This document shows positions 8,929 through 16,700 of a stretch of DNA of 64,000 nucleotides, piece after piece. The notes under the pieces were generated by a model, which ran no database searches, was not told where the DNA came from, and worked only from the letters and a program-made list of their open reading frames with translations. Position numbers and translations under genes: made by a program. This DNA is from Alkalibacillus almallahensis (GTDB taxonomy: Bacteria > Bacillota > Bacilli > Bacillales > Alkalibacillaceae): positions 62,001 through 126,000 of the forward strand of contig NZ_JAASRU010000006.1 in NCBI RefSeq assembly GCF_011761495.1, read 5' to 3'. Within the stretch, counting starts at the first letter, position 1; the number at the start of each line of letters is the position of its first letter.

Positions 8929-9276
8929 TTATTTATGACATATGACGTTTAGTCCATCTTGTTCAAGTTCATCCAACTCACCTTGGACACTTGGTAAAGA
9001 TTGAAGAATTTCTTTTATTAATTCAATAGTTGCGTGTTCATCATTCATTCGATAAAACACCCATGATCCTTTTCGCTGTTCCATAACGAGACCACCATCT
9101 CGCAACTTACGTAAATGTTGACTGATAGCTGGTTGTGATAGATTGATCAATTCTACTAATTCACAAACACAACATTCACGTTCATAAATGAATTGCATCA
9201 TTCTAAGACGATTAGAATCTCCTAATAACTTTAGAGTTTGAGACGTTTGTTGAATAGATTGAGGTTTTAACATCAT
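8929..9276 (-). CDS. arsR: Arsenical-resistance repressor ArsR
   Basis: 115 residues; ATG 9276 or the adjacent ATG 9273 are equally possible. Winged helix: [19 protein letters not shown]. The metalloid-binding motif is [11 protein letters not shown], equivalent to ELCVCDL, with the paired cysteines that bind As(III). It should repress arsRBC from the operator at 9291-9319 and release it on arsenite binding. Confidence 0.95.
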   Translation of the reverse strand: MMLKPQSIQQTSQTLKLLGDSNRLRMMQFIYERECCVCELVELINLSQPAISQHLRKLRDGGLVMEQRKGSWVFYRMNDEHATIELIKEILQSLPSVQGELDELEQDGLNVICHK

Positions 9277-9290
9277 ATAAGCATCCCCTT

Positions 9291-9319
9291 ATATAAGATA
9301 ATACTTATATGATTATAAG
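9291..9319 (-). promoter_or_regulatory. Candidate ArsR operator
   Basis: Inverted repeat ATATAAG-N6-CTTATAT (9291-9310), with CTTATAT further paired to a following ATAAG (9315-9319). It lies directly upstream of the arsR ribosome binding site, where ArsR proteins normally bind. Confidence 0.65.
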
Positions 9320-9387
9320 TTATAGACTAATAACTGTAAAGAGGTTGTCGATAACGTTAAATCCTTTATTTCTCCTTGATTAACCGC

Positions 9388-9393
9388 TATAAT
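9388..9393 (+). promoter_or_regulatory. Probable -10 element of the cobalamin/GGDEF operon
   Basis: A consensus TATAAT lies 38 bases before the ATG at 9431. The -35 (TTTATT at 9365-9370, 17-base spacing) is weak. No CarH- or MerR-type operator was recognised. Confidence 0.45.
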
Positions 9394-9430
9394 ATAATTA
9401 TCGAAATTTGTATTTTTGTGAGGGAAAGCT

Positions 9431-10072
9431 ATGCACCCATCTGATTATTTTAATGACTTCTATGAGGCAGTACTAACTGGTAATACAAATGAAGCTCAGA
9501 GCGTCATAAAATCCCTATTGGAACATGGTGATACAGTGGATGCTTATCGCATCGTCTCACAAGCAATGTATGAAGTCGGTAAGCTATGGCAGGAAAATAG
9601 CCTATCAGTTGCTCAAGAACACTTAGCAACGGCTGTATCACAATTCGTGATTACACAATTAACGATTCAAGCAATAGAAGCAGATCAAGAATACAACCAG
9701 TCTGTTGCTTTGTTCTCTGTTGAGACAAATCAACATAATTTAGGCATTCAAATCGTTCGCAACATGTTTTTAGAGCATGGATTTTTGACTTATTATTATG
9801 GCGCGGATATTCCGAATCATCATATAATCTCATCATTGATTGAACATCAACCAGACTATATTTGTTATTCGATGACGTTACCTAACCATGTAACAAAAGC
9901 GAAAGAGCTCGGTGAAATGATTCGCAACGAGGAAAGATTAGCCCATACGAAAATACTGATTGGCGGTTACGCCTTATTACAGTATCCTGAGCTCTATAAC
10001 CAACTTGAACATGACTATAATTTTGAAAACATTGATGACCTTCATCAGTGGTTGATTGGAAAAGGTGATTAA
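9431..10072 (+). CDS. Cobalamin-binding sensor protein with W-x9-EH photoreceptor motif
   Basis: 213 residues. A four-helix cap (~1-85) carries W53 and, nine residues on, E63-H64 (WQENSLSVAQEH), the W-x9-EH signature of adenosylcobalamin light sensors such as CarH. A Rossmann-like B12 domain follows (~90-213) with NQHNLG at 100-105 in place of D-x-H-x-x-G; the lower-ligand histidine H102 is present but the Asp is Asn. There is no DNA-binding or methyltransferase domain, so it is a stand-alone sensor module. It heads a tight operon ending in a diguanylate cyclase, to which it may signal. B12 binding is well supported; light sensing is inference. Confidence 0.8.
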   Translation: MHPSDYFNDFYEAVLTGNTNEAQSVIKSLLEHGDTVDAYRIVSQAMYEVGKLWQENSLSVAQEHLATAVSQFVITQLTIQAIEADQEYNQSVALFSVETNQHNLGIQIVRNMFLEHGFLTYYYGADIPNHHIISSLIEHQPDYICYSMTLPNHVTKAKELGEMIRNEERLAHTKILIGGYALLQYPELYNQLEHDYNFENIDDLHQWLIGKGD

Positions 10073-10073
10073 G

Positions 10074-10379
10074 ATGTATATTGTCGACTCCACTGTCGTC
10101 GTACCAGAAGACAAAATTGATGAGCTAATTGGAATCTATCAAAATCGATCACGTCAAGTAGATGAACAACCTGGCTTCATTAAATTTGAATTACTTCAAA
10201 ACGACAAAAAACCTCATGAGTTAACCGTGCATACTATTTGGGAAACAAAGCAAGATTATTTGAATTGGGCTCGTAGCGAACAGTTTAAGCAAATTCATGA
10301 ACTAGAAAAAAATTATCCCGATCAAGAGCTAGCTCAAATTGTTCCTAAAGTCTATCGATATAAGGTGGTGGCGACGTAA
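10074..10379 (+). CDS. ABM-domain protein, IsdG/HmoA-like
   Basis: 101 residues from ATG 10074, one base after the previous stop. A ferredoxin-like ABM fold is indicated by the pattern STVVVPEDKIDEL...QPGFIKFELLQND...HTIWETKQDYLNWARSEQFKQIH. W65 and H75 have the same ten-residue offset as W67/H77 of IsdG haem oxygenases, but the N-terminal catalytic Asn is Ser/Thr here. It could degrade haem or a quinone, or be a catalytically dead partner. Coupled to the next gene by TAATG overlap. Confidence 0.65.
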   Translation: MYIVDSTVVVPEDKIDELIGIYQNRSRQVDEQPGFIKFELLQNDKKPHELTVHTIWETKQDYLNWARSEQFKQIHELEKNYPDQELAQIVPKVYRYKVVAT

Positions 10380-10771
10380 TGTACCCTGCAGAACTTATGC
10401 AGCATGCCCCTTATCAACAACTTGTTGATGCTGTTGTGGCAGACATCTACAAGGAAAAACCGGAACTGTACGATCGCTTTGGTGATAAAGGGGTAGAACG
10501 TTGTCGGGAGGATAACTATTTCCATTTGCAGTATCTTACAACAAGTTATCACTTAAAATCGACATCTATTTTTCTCGATTATACAGCTTGGCTAAACGAA
10601 GTATTAACAAGTCGTGGCATTGATTCAGGGCATATCGTGCAAAACTATCGATTATTAATTGAACATATCCCAAAAACTATTACGGATTTTAATGAACAAC
10701 ATTTTTTCATCACATGCTTAAAAAAAGCTATTGCTCAATTAGACCCTGGAGGAGATTTCTATTCACAATAA
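10379..10771 (+). CDS. Helical protein resembling the N-terminal domain of B12-sensor proteins
   Basis: 130 residues starting inside the previous stop (TAATG). All-helical in appearance, with CREDNYFHLQYLTTSYHL and FLDYTAWLNEVLTSRGI as the most striking patterns. From memory, similar segments occur fused in front of B12-binding domains in some larger bacterial proteins; here it is a separate polypeptide. No enzymatic motif. Within the operon it may be a partner of the cobalamin sensor or an adaptor to the cyclase. Confidence 0.6.
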   Translation: MYPAELMQHAPYQQLVDAVVADIYKEKPELYDRFGDKGVERCREDNYFHLQYLTTSYHLKSTSIFLDYTAWLNEVLTSRGIDSGHIVQNYRLLIEHIPKTITDFNEQHFFITCLKKAIAQLDPGGDFYSQ

Positions 10772-10784
10772 CAATAAGAACCTT

Positions 10785-11681
10785 ATGCAAGTTCTGAATC
10801 AATCCGATACATTGATTATCCAAACTAATCAAGACGGTGAAATATTAACCCGAACAGGGAAACAAGCAAAGAATATGTATCCTTCTCAATCCATTTTTGA
10901 CCTTGTGGATGAGCAATCTTTAACTAGAATGAAGCGAATCTTAAACCATGAAGAACAATATACATCAGATATTTATTTAAAGCTAGATGATGAGTCAGTT
11001 CCTTATATAGTAGAGGTTCAACATGTAAAAAAAGAATTCTGGTTAATCATGACACCTTTTCCAGAATCATTTTTAGAATCAATTGCCAATATTTATGATA
11101 CGACCAACCAACTGAATGAATTGTACGTTGAAAAAGCCTTAAATGAGAAACAATTAAATGATGCAATCAAACAATTAAAAGAAAAGAGTATGACTGATCC
11201 TTTAACAGGTTTGTATAACCGACAGCATTTCTATGATCAAATCGCTAAGCTTTACAACGCAAATCAACTGCCACCCCGTTTAATTCTCTCAGTGATTGAC
11301 TTTAACAATTTAAAACAAATCAATGATCATTATGGTCACCTCGCAGGTGATGGACTGCTTAAATTGTTTGCTACGATCGTTGATCAGTATCAAACAGACC
11401 GAACACAGGTGTTTCGTTTTGGTGGAGATGAATTTTTGTTTATTACAACAGAGTATAATCTCGCTGATATTAAACAAATCATTCACGATATTGATCAACA
11501 GTTTAAAGAAGAATCCAGGGAATGTTCGTTATCTTTTGGCTTTGTGGAATTAACCGCCAATGAAATTGAATCCCTGTATGATGAGCAAAACATTGAATTC
11601 TATATTTCAAAAGCTGATCGTGCGATGTATGATTATAAGCAACAACTTAAATCAAATGAAAAACGTCTCGGACAAGATTAA
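10785..11681 (+). CDS. Diguanylate cyclase (GGDEF) with N-terminal PAS-like sensor
   Basis: 298 residues from the first ATG. Residues ~1-95 look PAS-like (SDTLIIQTNQDGEILTRTG), followed by a coiled coil (~105-135) and a complete GGDEF domain: MTDPLTGLYNRQHF, then DFNNLKQINDHYGHLAGD, and RFGGDEFLF with intact active site. No inhibitory RxxD site precedes GGDEF. It makes c-di-GMP from GTP. No good ribosome site precedes ATG 10785; a GGAGGAG at 10748-10754 is well placed for an in-frame ATT at 10761 instead. Its stop codon lies in the terminator stem. Confidence 0.9.
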   Translation: MQVLNQSDTLIIQTNQDGEILTRTGKQAKNMYPSQSIFDLVDEQSLTRMKRILNHEEQYTSDIYLKLDDESVPYIVEVQHVKKEFWLIMTPFPESFLESIANIYDTTNQLNELYVEKALNEKQLNDAIKQLKEKSMTDPLTGLYNRQHFYDQIAKLYNANQLPPRLILSVIDFNNLKQINDHYGHLAGDGLLKLFATIVDQYQTDRTQVFRFGGDEFLFITTEYNLADIKQIIHDIDQQFKEESRECSLSFGFVELTANEIESLYDEQNIEFYISKADRAMYDYKQQLKSNEKRLGQD

Positions 11682-11699
11682 TTGTCTGAGACGTTTTTC
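11660..11699. terminator. Bidirectional terminator overlapping both stop codons
   Basis: The 17-base stem (one G-T pair) AAAAACGTCTCGGACAA / TTGTCTGAGACGTTTTT separates the GGDEF gene from the opposing membrane-protein gene and covers the ends of both frames. Confidence 0.88.
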
Positions 11700-12475
11700 C
11701 ATGTAATCACAATTGAGCCACTTATATTATGACCGTGATATTTAATAGGTAAATCACCTGACTCAGTAGATTCGAATTGGTATAACCAATCCTCATCTTC
11801 ACCGATATAATCTAAGTTACCGTAGTTACTTGTAGCCGAATGGCGTTTTAGGCCATAATTATTCCCTGAGTCATCGGCTAGGTCCCATTCAACCTTCACT
11901 TCATAATTTTGACCGGATTCCACTGGGATATATACCGTTTCCTCACCATTAAATTGATCAAAAGTTACTTCATACTGACCTTCATCATATGTTTCAGAAA
12001 ATCCAGATTTAATCGCAGGATTCCAGGTCATAATAATAATTAGAATGAGAATCGCAGGAACCCCCACGCCAAATGGACGTCTTTTCGAACGACGCACAAT
12101 GCGTTCAATAAAATAAAACAATAAAAACGCAAATACTGTAAATAAACTACTATAAAAAATCATGTAAAGGTATGCCGCTATAGAACTCATCGCTAAAGGG
12201 ATATAAACAAGTACCCAAATAAACATGGCTGAAAGCATATACAACGACACAAACGTCCGTTTTGAGTCATCATCCAGCTTACGTGCTGCCCATTCATTTA
12301 CATAAGAGGAAATCACCAAATAAACAATGAAAATCAACCAAATAAATGGATTAGACACAAGATCATAAGCTTCTGACAAACGAAAACCTGAATATAGTAA
12401 GTAAGCGATATATGTTAAGACCATAGTCAAAAAAGTTGTTGCCATTCGACTACTTATATTATGTAATTTATGCAT
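11678..12475 (-). CDS. Membrane protein of unknown function
   Basis: 265 residues behind GGAGG. About four membrane helices fill residues 12-125, a fifth around 145-160 (VGVPAILILIIIMTW), then a ~105-residue acidic, beta-rich outer domain (YEVTFDQFNGEETVYIPVE; ending in SGSIVITWKNVSDN). I recognise no family. It is a single gene convergent with the c-di-GMP operon. Confidence 0.65.
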   Translation of the reverse strand: MHKLHNISSRMATTFLTMVLTYIAYLLYSGFRLSEAYDLVSNPFIWLIFIVYLVISSYVNEWAARKLDDDSKRTFVSLYMLSAMFIWVLVYIPLAMSSIAAYLYMIFYSSLFTVFAFLLFYFIERIVRRSKRRPFGVGVPAILILIIIMTWNPAIKSGFSETYDEGQYEVTFDQFNGEETVYIPVESGQNYEVKVEWDLADDSGNNYGLKRHSATSNYGNLDYIGEDEDWLYQFESTESGDLPIKYHGHNISGSIVITWKNVSDN

Positions 12476-12609
12476 GAATTCGCCTCCAATCTTTTCTTAT
12501 CATACACCATTTTCGTGAAGTTAGAAAATGTTCATAAATAAAACTTACTTTTTTCTAGCATTCATACTATAATTTGTGATAGATGTTATTTGTAAAAGGA
12601 GATCTATCC

Positions 12610-13035
12610 ATGCAAAAACAAAGCGAAAATACTGCGATTATGATATGGATTGTGGCATTAATTGCTACACTCGGTTCTTTATACTTCTCAGAGATTCGTC
12701 AGTTCGAGCCATGTTTATTATGTTGGTATCAACGGATATTCATGTATCCACTCGTCATCATCATGATAATCGGTATCGTCGGGAAAGATCGTCACGTTTT
12801 CCAATACAGCATGATCTTATCAGGGATAGGACTAGCTATCTCGATATATCATTACACGATTCAAAAAATTGCTTTTATGCAAGATAATGCTTTAAGCTGT
12901 GGTGAGGTATCTTGTGTCGCACAATATATTAATTGGGGTGGATTTATTACAATCCCATTCTTAGCAGGGCTTGCATTTGCGATTATACTTACGCTAAGCG
13001 TCTTAGGTAACCGTAAGATCAAGCAATCTCATTAA
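12610..13035 (+). CDS. bdbC: Disulfide bond formation protein, BdbC/DsbB family
   Basis: 141 residues from ATG 12610 behind AAAGGAG. Four membrane helices; first cysteine pair in EPCLLCWYQRI, second in LSCGEVSC. It reoxidises an extracytoplasmic thiol oxidase by passing electrons to quinone. The next gene encodes a membrane-tethered CxxC thioredoxin-fold protein, its probable partner. The family is clear; bdbC rather than bdbB is by similarity of layout. Confidence 0.9.
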   Translation: MQKQSENTAIMIWIVALIATLGSLYFSEIRQFEPCLLCWYQRIFMYPLVIIMIIGIVGKDRHVFQYSMILSGIGLAISIYHYTIQKIAFMQDNALSCGEVSCVAQYINWGGFITIPFLAGLAFAIILTLSVLGNRKIKQSH

Positions 13036-13066
13036 TTTATGCTGATCTAACTTAGGAGGATTTAAG

Positions 13067-13480
13067 TTGAAAAAAATATTAATTTTTGGCGGTATTATCA
13101 TTGTCTTATTTGTCGTCTTAATCTTATTAACAAACCAAGAATCTGACACATCTAATGCAGAATATTATAGTCAAGCGGTCGAACCAGACCAATTAGAACA
13201 ACAGATTGCAGAAGAAGATTCCTTAACAGTGTACTACTTCAGTCCCGAATGTCACCATTGTCAAGAAACAACACCACGATTGATGCCATTAGCTGAAGAT
13301 ATGGATGTAGATATGACATTATTTAATCTTCATGAACATGACCAAAGCTGGAGTGATTTTAATATTGAAAGCACACCAACTGTCGTTCATTATGAAAATG
13401 GCGAAGAAGTCAACCGTATAGTCGGTGCTGCACCAAACGAACAATTCGAATCCTTTTTCAATCAAGTTGTCTTAGACTAA
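13067..13480 (+). CDS. Membrane-anchored thioredoxin-fold protein (BdbA/BdbD-like)
   Basis: 137 residues from TTG 13067, six bases after TAGGAGG; no better ATG nearby. An N-terminal anchor (LIFGGIIIVLFVVLILL) is followed by a thioredoxin fold with active site YYFSPECHHCQETTP and cis-Pro loop ESTPTVVHY. Probably the outer-face oxidase or isomerase that pairs with the DsbB-like protein upstream. CHHC is DsbA-like, as opposed to CGPC of thioredoxin. Confidence 0.85.
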   Translation: MKKILIFGGIIIVLFVVLILLTNQESDTSNAEYYSQAVEPDQLEQQIAEEDSLTVYYFSPECHHCQETTPRLMPLAEDMDVDMTLFNLHEHDQSWSDFNIESTPTVVHYENGEEVNRIVGAAPNEQFESFFNQVVLD

Positions 13481-13487
13481 ACAACAC

Positions 13488-13528
13488 AAAAATCTCCGAG
13501 CTGACCACCAGGCTAGCTCGGAGATTTT
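13488..13528. terminator. Bidirectional terminator after the bdbC operon
   Basis: Stem AAAAATCTCCGAGCT / AGCTCGGAGATTTTT with a T-run after it; the opposing acyltransferase gene ends 24 bases further. Confidence 0.9.
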
Positions 13529-13551
13529 TTTAGATTTCAATTCGTTTAACG

Positions 13552-14580
13552 TTAAGTCGATTCATGATTACCATAATTCATTCGCTGCTGACTTCGAATT
13601 TTCAACCATTTTTGTGCCCAGACTGTATTCATTTCAATGATCGGCTGGGTGAAGATTAACACATATCTTGATGATAAAAACATGACAATGGCACCAGCGA
13701 TAATCCCTAAAGCTAAGACATCCAAATTCTCATTCATTCGAAGCAATCCTAGCTCGCGAACAAATTGAATAATCACACCGTGAAGCAAATAGACGTAAAG
13801 TGTATAAGGCCCCATTGCCGTGATCTGATAGTTCTTATTTGGAATTAAGGCTAATACAGAAAACACCATTAGAATCGCTAAAGCGTATAAGCTTAGCCGT
13901 GCTATAATTCCAATCGATTCCATCCCTAAAGCGCTATAAGAAGCTGATCCAAACAGTAACTCATCAGGGATAACGGGCATAACTAGACTGCCTACAAATA
14001 AGGTGGCTAAGATTAAAACGGCTACAACCTTGAACTTCATTTCTTTTAGATACGTGATTAATGTTTGGTCCATCCAGTAACCCATTAGGAAAAATGGGAA
14101 AAACACAAAGGTTCTCGACACACTAAATTCATGCCCGATAAATGGGACAAGACCAATGCCTAAACCAATACTAAAAGCGATCATCAAACCTTTAATTGGC
14201 GATAAGTGTTTGAAAACAATTAGTAGAAGATGCCAACAAAATAGACTTACTAGAAACCACAGACTCCAATGAGGCTCATATAAAGCGACATACCAAGGGT
14301 CATTATTACTCAAAATAGGTACAATGGAATATAGTACTTGAAATAATAAGAATGGTAGTAACAGCTTTTTCATCATTTTAACTAGAAAACTTTGATCGCC
14401 TCTTCCTTTAGCGAAATAACCACTCATTAACACAAATCCAGGAATATGAAATATATAGATCCATTGATACAGTGCATCAACACTGATCAACTCACCTTGC
14501 ATAGGTTGAATTAAATGTCCAAAAACAACTAAAAATATAAAAAAGACTTTGGCGTTGTCAAAAAAGGCTAGTCGTTGCAT
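13552..14580 (-). CDS. Acyltransferase 3 family membrane protein
   Basis: 342 residues from ATG 14580, behind GGGAGG; the frame extends 21 codons upstream without a ribosome site. About ten membrane helices, with LAFFDNAKVFFIFLVVFGHLI at the start holding the conserved histidine, and HIPGFVLMSGYF and PHWSLWFLVSLFCWH, as in fucose 4-O-acetylase-like acyltransferase 3 proteins. It probably O-acylates an envelope or secreted glycan; the substrate is unknown. Single gene. Confidence 0.8.
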   Translation of the reverse strand: MQRLAFFDNAKVFFIFLVVFGHLIQPMQGELISVDALYQWIYIFHIPGFVLMSGYFAKGRGDQSFLVKMMKKLLLPFLLFQVLYSIVPILSNNDPWYVALYEPHWSLWFLVSLFCWHLLLIVFKHLSPIKGLMIAFSIGLGIGLVPFIGHEFSVSRTFVFFPFFLMGYWMDQTLITYLKEMKFKVVAVLILATLFVGSLVMPVIPDELLFGSASYSALGMESIGIIARLSLYALAILMVFSVLALIPNKNYQITAMGPYTLYVYLLHGVIIQFVRELGLLRMNENLDVLALGIIAGAIVMFLSSRYVLIFTQPIIEMNTVWAQKWLKIRSQQRMNYGNHEST

Positions 14581-14711
14581 AATCTTTTCGCCTCCCATCA
14601 ACCAAAGACATAATACCCCACCTCTATGATTGATTAAACCCATACAACCAAATTGTTATTGATTTATTATATCGTTGTAATATTTTGTACTATTTGGCTT
14701 TGTTAAGGTCC

Positions 14712-15054
14712 GTTGTTGAATTGTGATCCGCTTTCGGTGAACGTTTTCCGTGGGCACGGCTCGAGCCAGGCAACTTCATCGAATAAGCTTCTCTGGGACT
14801 TGCACCGAGGAAGCCTACTTCGAAGATTTGCTAGAAAACGCAGGTGCATCCCTCGGAAGAAAAGCACTTCCTGCGGGGTCTCGAGACACGTGCTATTCCC
14901 ATGACGGCCCGGACGGCCTAATGTCGACGTTGGTCACAAAGGCTGATTTCATAAGCTTCTTTGCCTAATTCTGCGCCGAGTACTCGCAGGCGCAGGACGT
15001 GACCGAACTTAGTCGACCAGGAGTCGCCACCTTCGCTCCTCACAATTCAACAAC
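14712..15054. repeat. GC-rich intergenic repeat element with 15-bp terminal inverted repeats
   Basis: 343 bases bounded by GTTGTTGAATTGTGA and its exact complement TCACAATTCAACAAC. It is markedly more GC-rich than its surroundings and has no convincing gene; small frames within it lack ribosome sites. Inside are two blocks, GGGCACGGCTCGAGCC (14752-14767) and a block with GGTCTCGAGAC and GTGCTATTCCC (14872-14900), also present in the element at 23685-23967. Best read as a non-autonomous, MITE-like or structured repeat family of Bacillaceae. Together with the terminator at 15137 it fills the gap from 14581 to 15191. Confidence 0.7.
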
Positions 15055-15136
15055 TAAGTGCTAAACCATTGTAATATCAACACCTATCTTAAACAGTACC
15101 TAACATTTTGTTAGAACTTAATCTCGAAGTGATAAA

Positions 15137-15176
15137 AAAGGCCGACATGCACGTTTTTAAGTGCATGTCGGCCTTT
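15137..15176 (-). terminator. Terminator of ytzI
   Basis: Stem AAAGGCCGACATGCAC / GTGCATGTCGGCCTTT; the A-run to its left gives the T-run on the minus strand. Confidence 0.88.
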
Positions 15177-15191
15177 AACAAATGGCTTGGG

Positions 15192-15350
15192 CTACTCATT
15201 GTTTTTGTCAGGATCTGATTGATCATTTTCTTCATCTTCAGGTAAAGGATCGACGGTATGTTCATAGGCATACCCTTTTGATATTGCAATAATTGTTAGA
15301 ACAGCTACAACAATAACAATCACAATTGAAATAATTAATACCGTAAACAT
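15192..15350 (-). CDS. ytzI: Small membrane protein YtzI
   Basis: 52 residues, read by hand from ATG 15350 behind AAGGAG: MFTVLIISIVIVIVVAVLTI, then IAISKGYAYEHTVDPLPEDE and an acidic tail. One membrane helix; the SKGYAY-HTVDPLP core is what I recall for YtzI of Bacillus. Function unknown. Too short for ordinary ORF cut-offs. Confidence 0.8.
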   Translation of the reverse strand: MFTVLIISIVIVIVVAVLTIIAISKGYAYEHTVDPLPEDEENDQSDPDKNNE

Positions 15351-15488
15351 GTTCAAACTCCTTCAGTCTTTTTGTTTTAATAATTAACAAACTATGCCTT
15401 CTCTAACAAAACTATATCATATTCAACGTCAAAAGAGATGTTTAAGCTACGAAACATATGTGGTAACCATGAATAAGAGGTGAAACTT

Positions 15489-15800
15489 ATGAAAATAATG
15501 CAATATATCAATCAATTGATCAATATATTAGTCTGGATCGTTCAGATACTCTTAGGATTACGAATTATCCTAAAATTATTCGGTGCGTCTGAGACGGCTC
15601 CATTTGTGGAATGGATTTATCAAACAAGCGCGCCATTACTCTTTCCGTTTGAAGGGATCTTTCCTTCAAAAGTGTTAGATGGCATTTATGTCATTGAATT
15701 CTCCGCTATTTTTGCCGTTCTAGTATACACCTTACTCGGCAATTTCTTATCATCATTAGTGATGAGTTTTAACAAACGAAAGAACCGTGAAAATGATTAA
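15489..15800 (+). CDS. YggT-family membrane protein
   Basis: 103 residues from ATG 15489 (an in-frame GTG at 15480 overlaps the ribosome site). Two or three membrane helices: INILVWIVQILLGLRIILKLFG, then FVEWIYQTSAPLLFPFEGIFPS and a final helix. The layout, with a short amphipathic link ending in LFPFEGIFP, resembles YggT/YlmG proteins. Those act in cell-envelope organisation but are poorly defined. Solitary gene with its stop in the loop of a terminator hairpin. Confidence 0.7.
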   Translation: MKIMQYINQLINILVWIVQILLGLRIILKLFGASETAPFVEWIYQTSAPLLFPFEGIFPSKVLDGIYVIEFSAIFAVLVYTLLGNFLSSLVMSFNKRKNREND

Positions 15801-15818
15801 TCATTTTCACGGTTCTTT
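15779..15818. terminator. Bidirectional terminator around the YggT-like stop codon
   Basis: Perfect 18-base stem AAAGAACCGTGAAAATGA / TCATTTTCACGGTTCTTT with a TTAA loop that contains the stop codon. The EamA gene ends at the right arm. Confidence 0.88.
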
Positions 15819-16691
15819 CTATGCGGTTGAAGCTTGATTTGACGGTTTTAAAGTCAGGAGCAATATCGCTCCTAATAACAACACAATTCCAAAACCAGAC
15901 ACGATATTTAATGGCTCGCCTAGCCAAATAAACCCGAGCATAGCAGCTGTTAAAGGCTCTGCTAAGGCAAGCGTGACAGCAGCAGAAGCGGAAACACCTT
16001 TTAAGCCAGCTGCAAATAATAAATAGGCCAAAGCAGTGGCCAGCAACCCTAAGTGTAGCATCGTCACAAGCCCCGTTGGTTCAAAAACCCAGGCTAAATC
16101 AGATACTACTAAAATAGGTAATAAGAATAATGCTGCCGTACTAAACACCACTGCTACAACCGTGTCTGATCGATAAGATGCGACAAGTTGTTTACTCGTT
16201 AATGTATAAACAGCAAAGGCTACCCCAGCAAGCAAGGCGAGAATCATTCCCCTCGGGTCAAAGGCGACCTTTTCACTTGCTGAAAATAATAAGACACACC
16301 CAAGAATAGCTAAAGCTGTTGCTATGACCCATAGTCTTTCTGGAATACTTCGAAATTTAATGGCTTCGAATAATCCAGCTATAATTGGAGCGCTACAAAT
16401 CGCAATGACTGTTCCAACAGCAACTCCTGTCATTGCGACACCTGAAAAAAAGAATGGTTGGTATAAAGCCATAGCAATGGCACTTATTAATATGGGTTTC
16501 TTAGGTAAATGACGAAATGAAAATCGTTTTTGTAATGAAACTAAAATAAATAAAGAGCCACCACCAATGAGTAAGCGTAATGCACCTACTACAAGTGGTG
16601 ATGACTCATTAGGTGCGAGTGCTTGCGCCGTTCCTGTCGTTCCCCACAAGATTGCGCCAGCTAAGACAAGAAACATATAACGCATGGACAT
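15819..16691 (-). CDS. EamA/DMT-superfamily transporter
   Basis: 290 residues with about ten membrane helices in two EamA repeats; N-terminal VLAGAILWGTTGTAQAL and second-repeat ALAEPLTAAMLGFIWLGEPL are typical of drug/metabolite exporters. Substrate unknown, often amino acids or small metabolites. The start may be ATG 16691 or, with better spacing from AGGTGG, ATG 16685. Confidence 0.88.
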   Translation of the reverse strand: MSMRYMFLVLAGAILWGTTGTAQALAPNESSPLVVGALRLLIGGGSLFILVSLQKRFSFRHLPKKPILISAIAMALYQPFFFSGVAMTGVAVGTVIAICSAPIIAGLFEAIKFRSIPERLWVIATALAILGCVLLFSASEKVAFDPRGMILALLAGVAFAVYTLTSKQLVASYRSDTVVAVVFSTAALFLLPILVVSDLAWVFEPTGLVTMLHLGLLATALAYLLFAAGLKGVSASAAVTLALAEPLTAAMLGFIWLGEPLNIVSGFGIVLLLGAILLLTLKPSNQASTA

Positions 16692-16700
16692 GCCCCACCT

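Noticed and set aside
12574-12600. Possible Crp/Fnr half-site TTGTGA before bdbC
   Set aside because: There is no TCACA partner at the right spacing, unlike the three perfect sites elsewhere.
14713-14968. Two overlapping plus-strand ORFs within the GC-rich repeat
   Set aside because: No ribosome site, no known motif, and the sequence is explained by a repeat element also present at 23685-23967, where other short ORFs arise in the same way.
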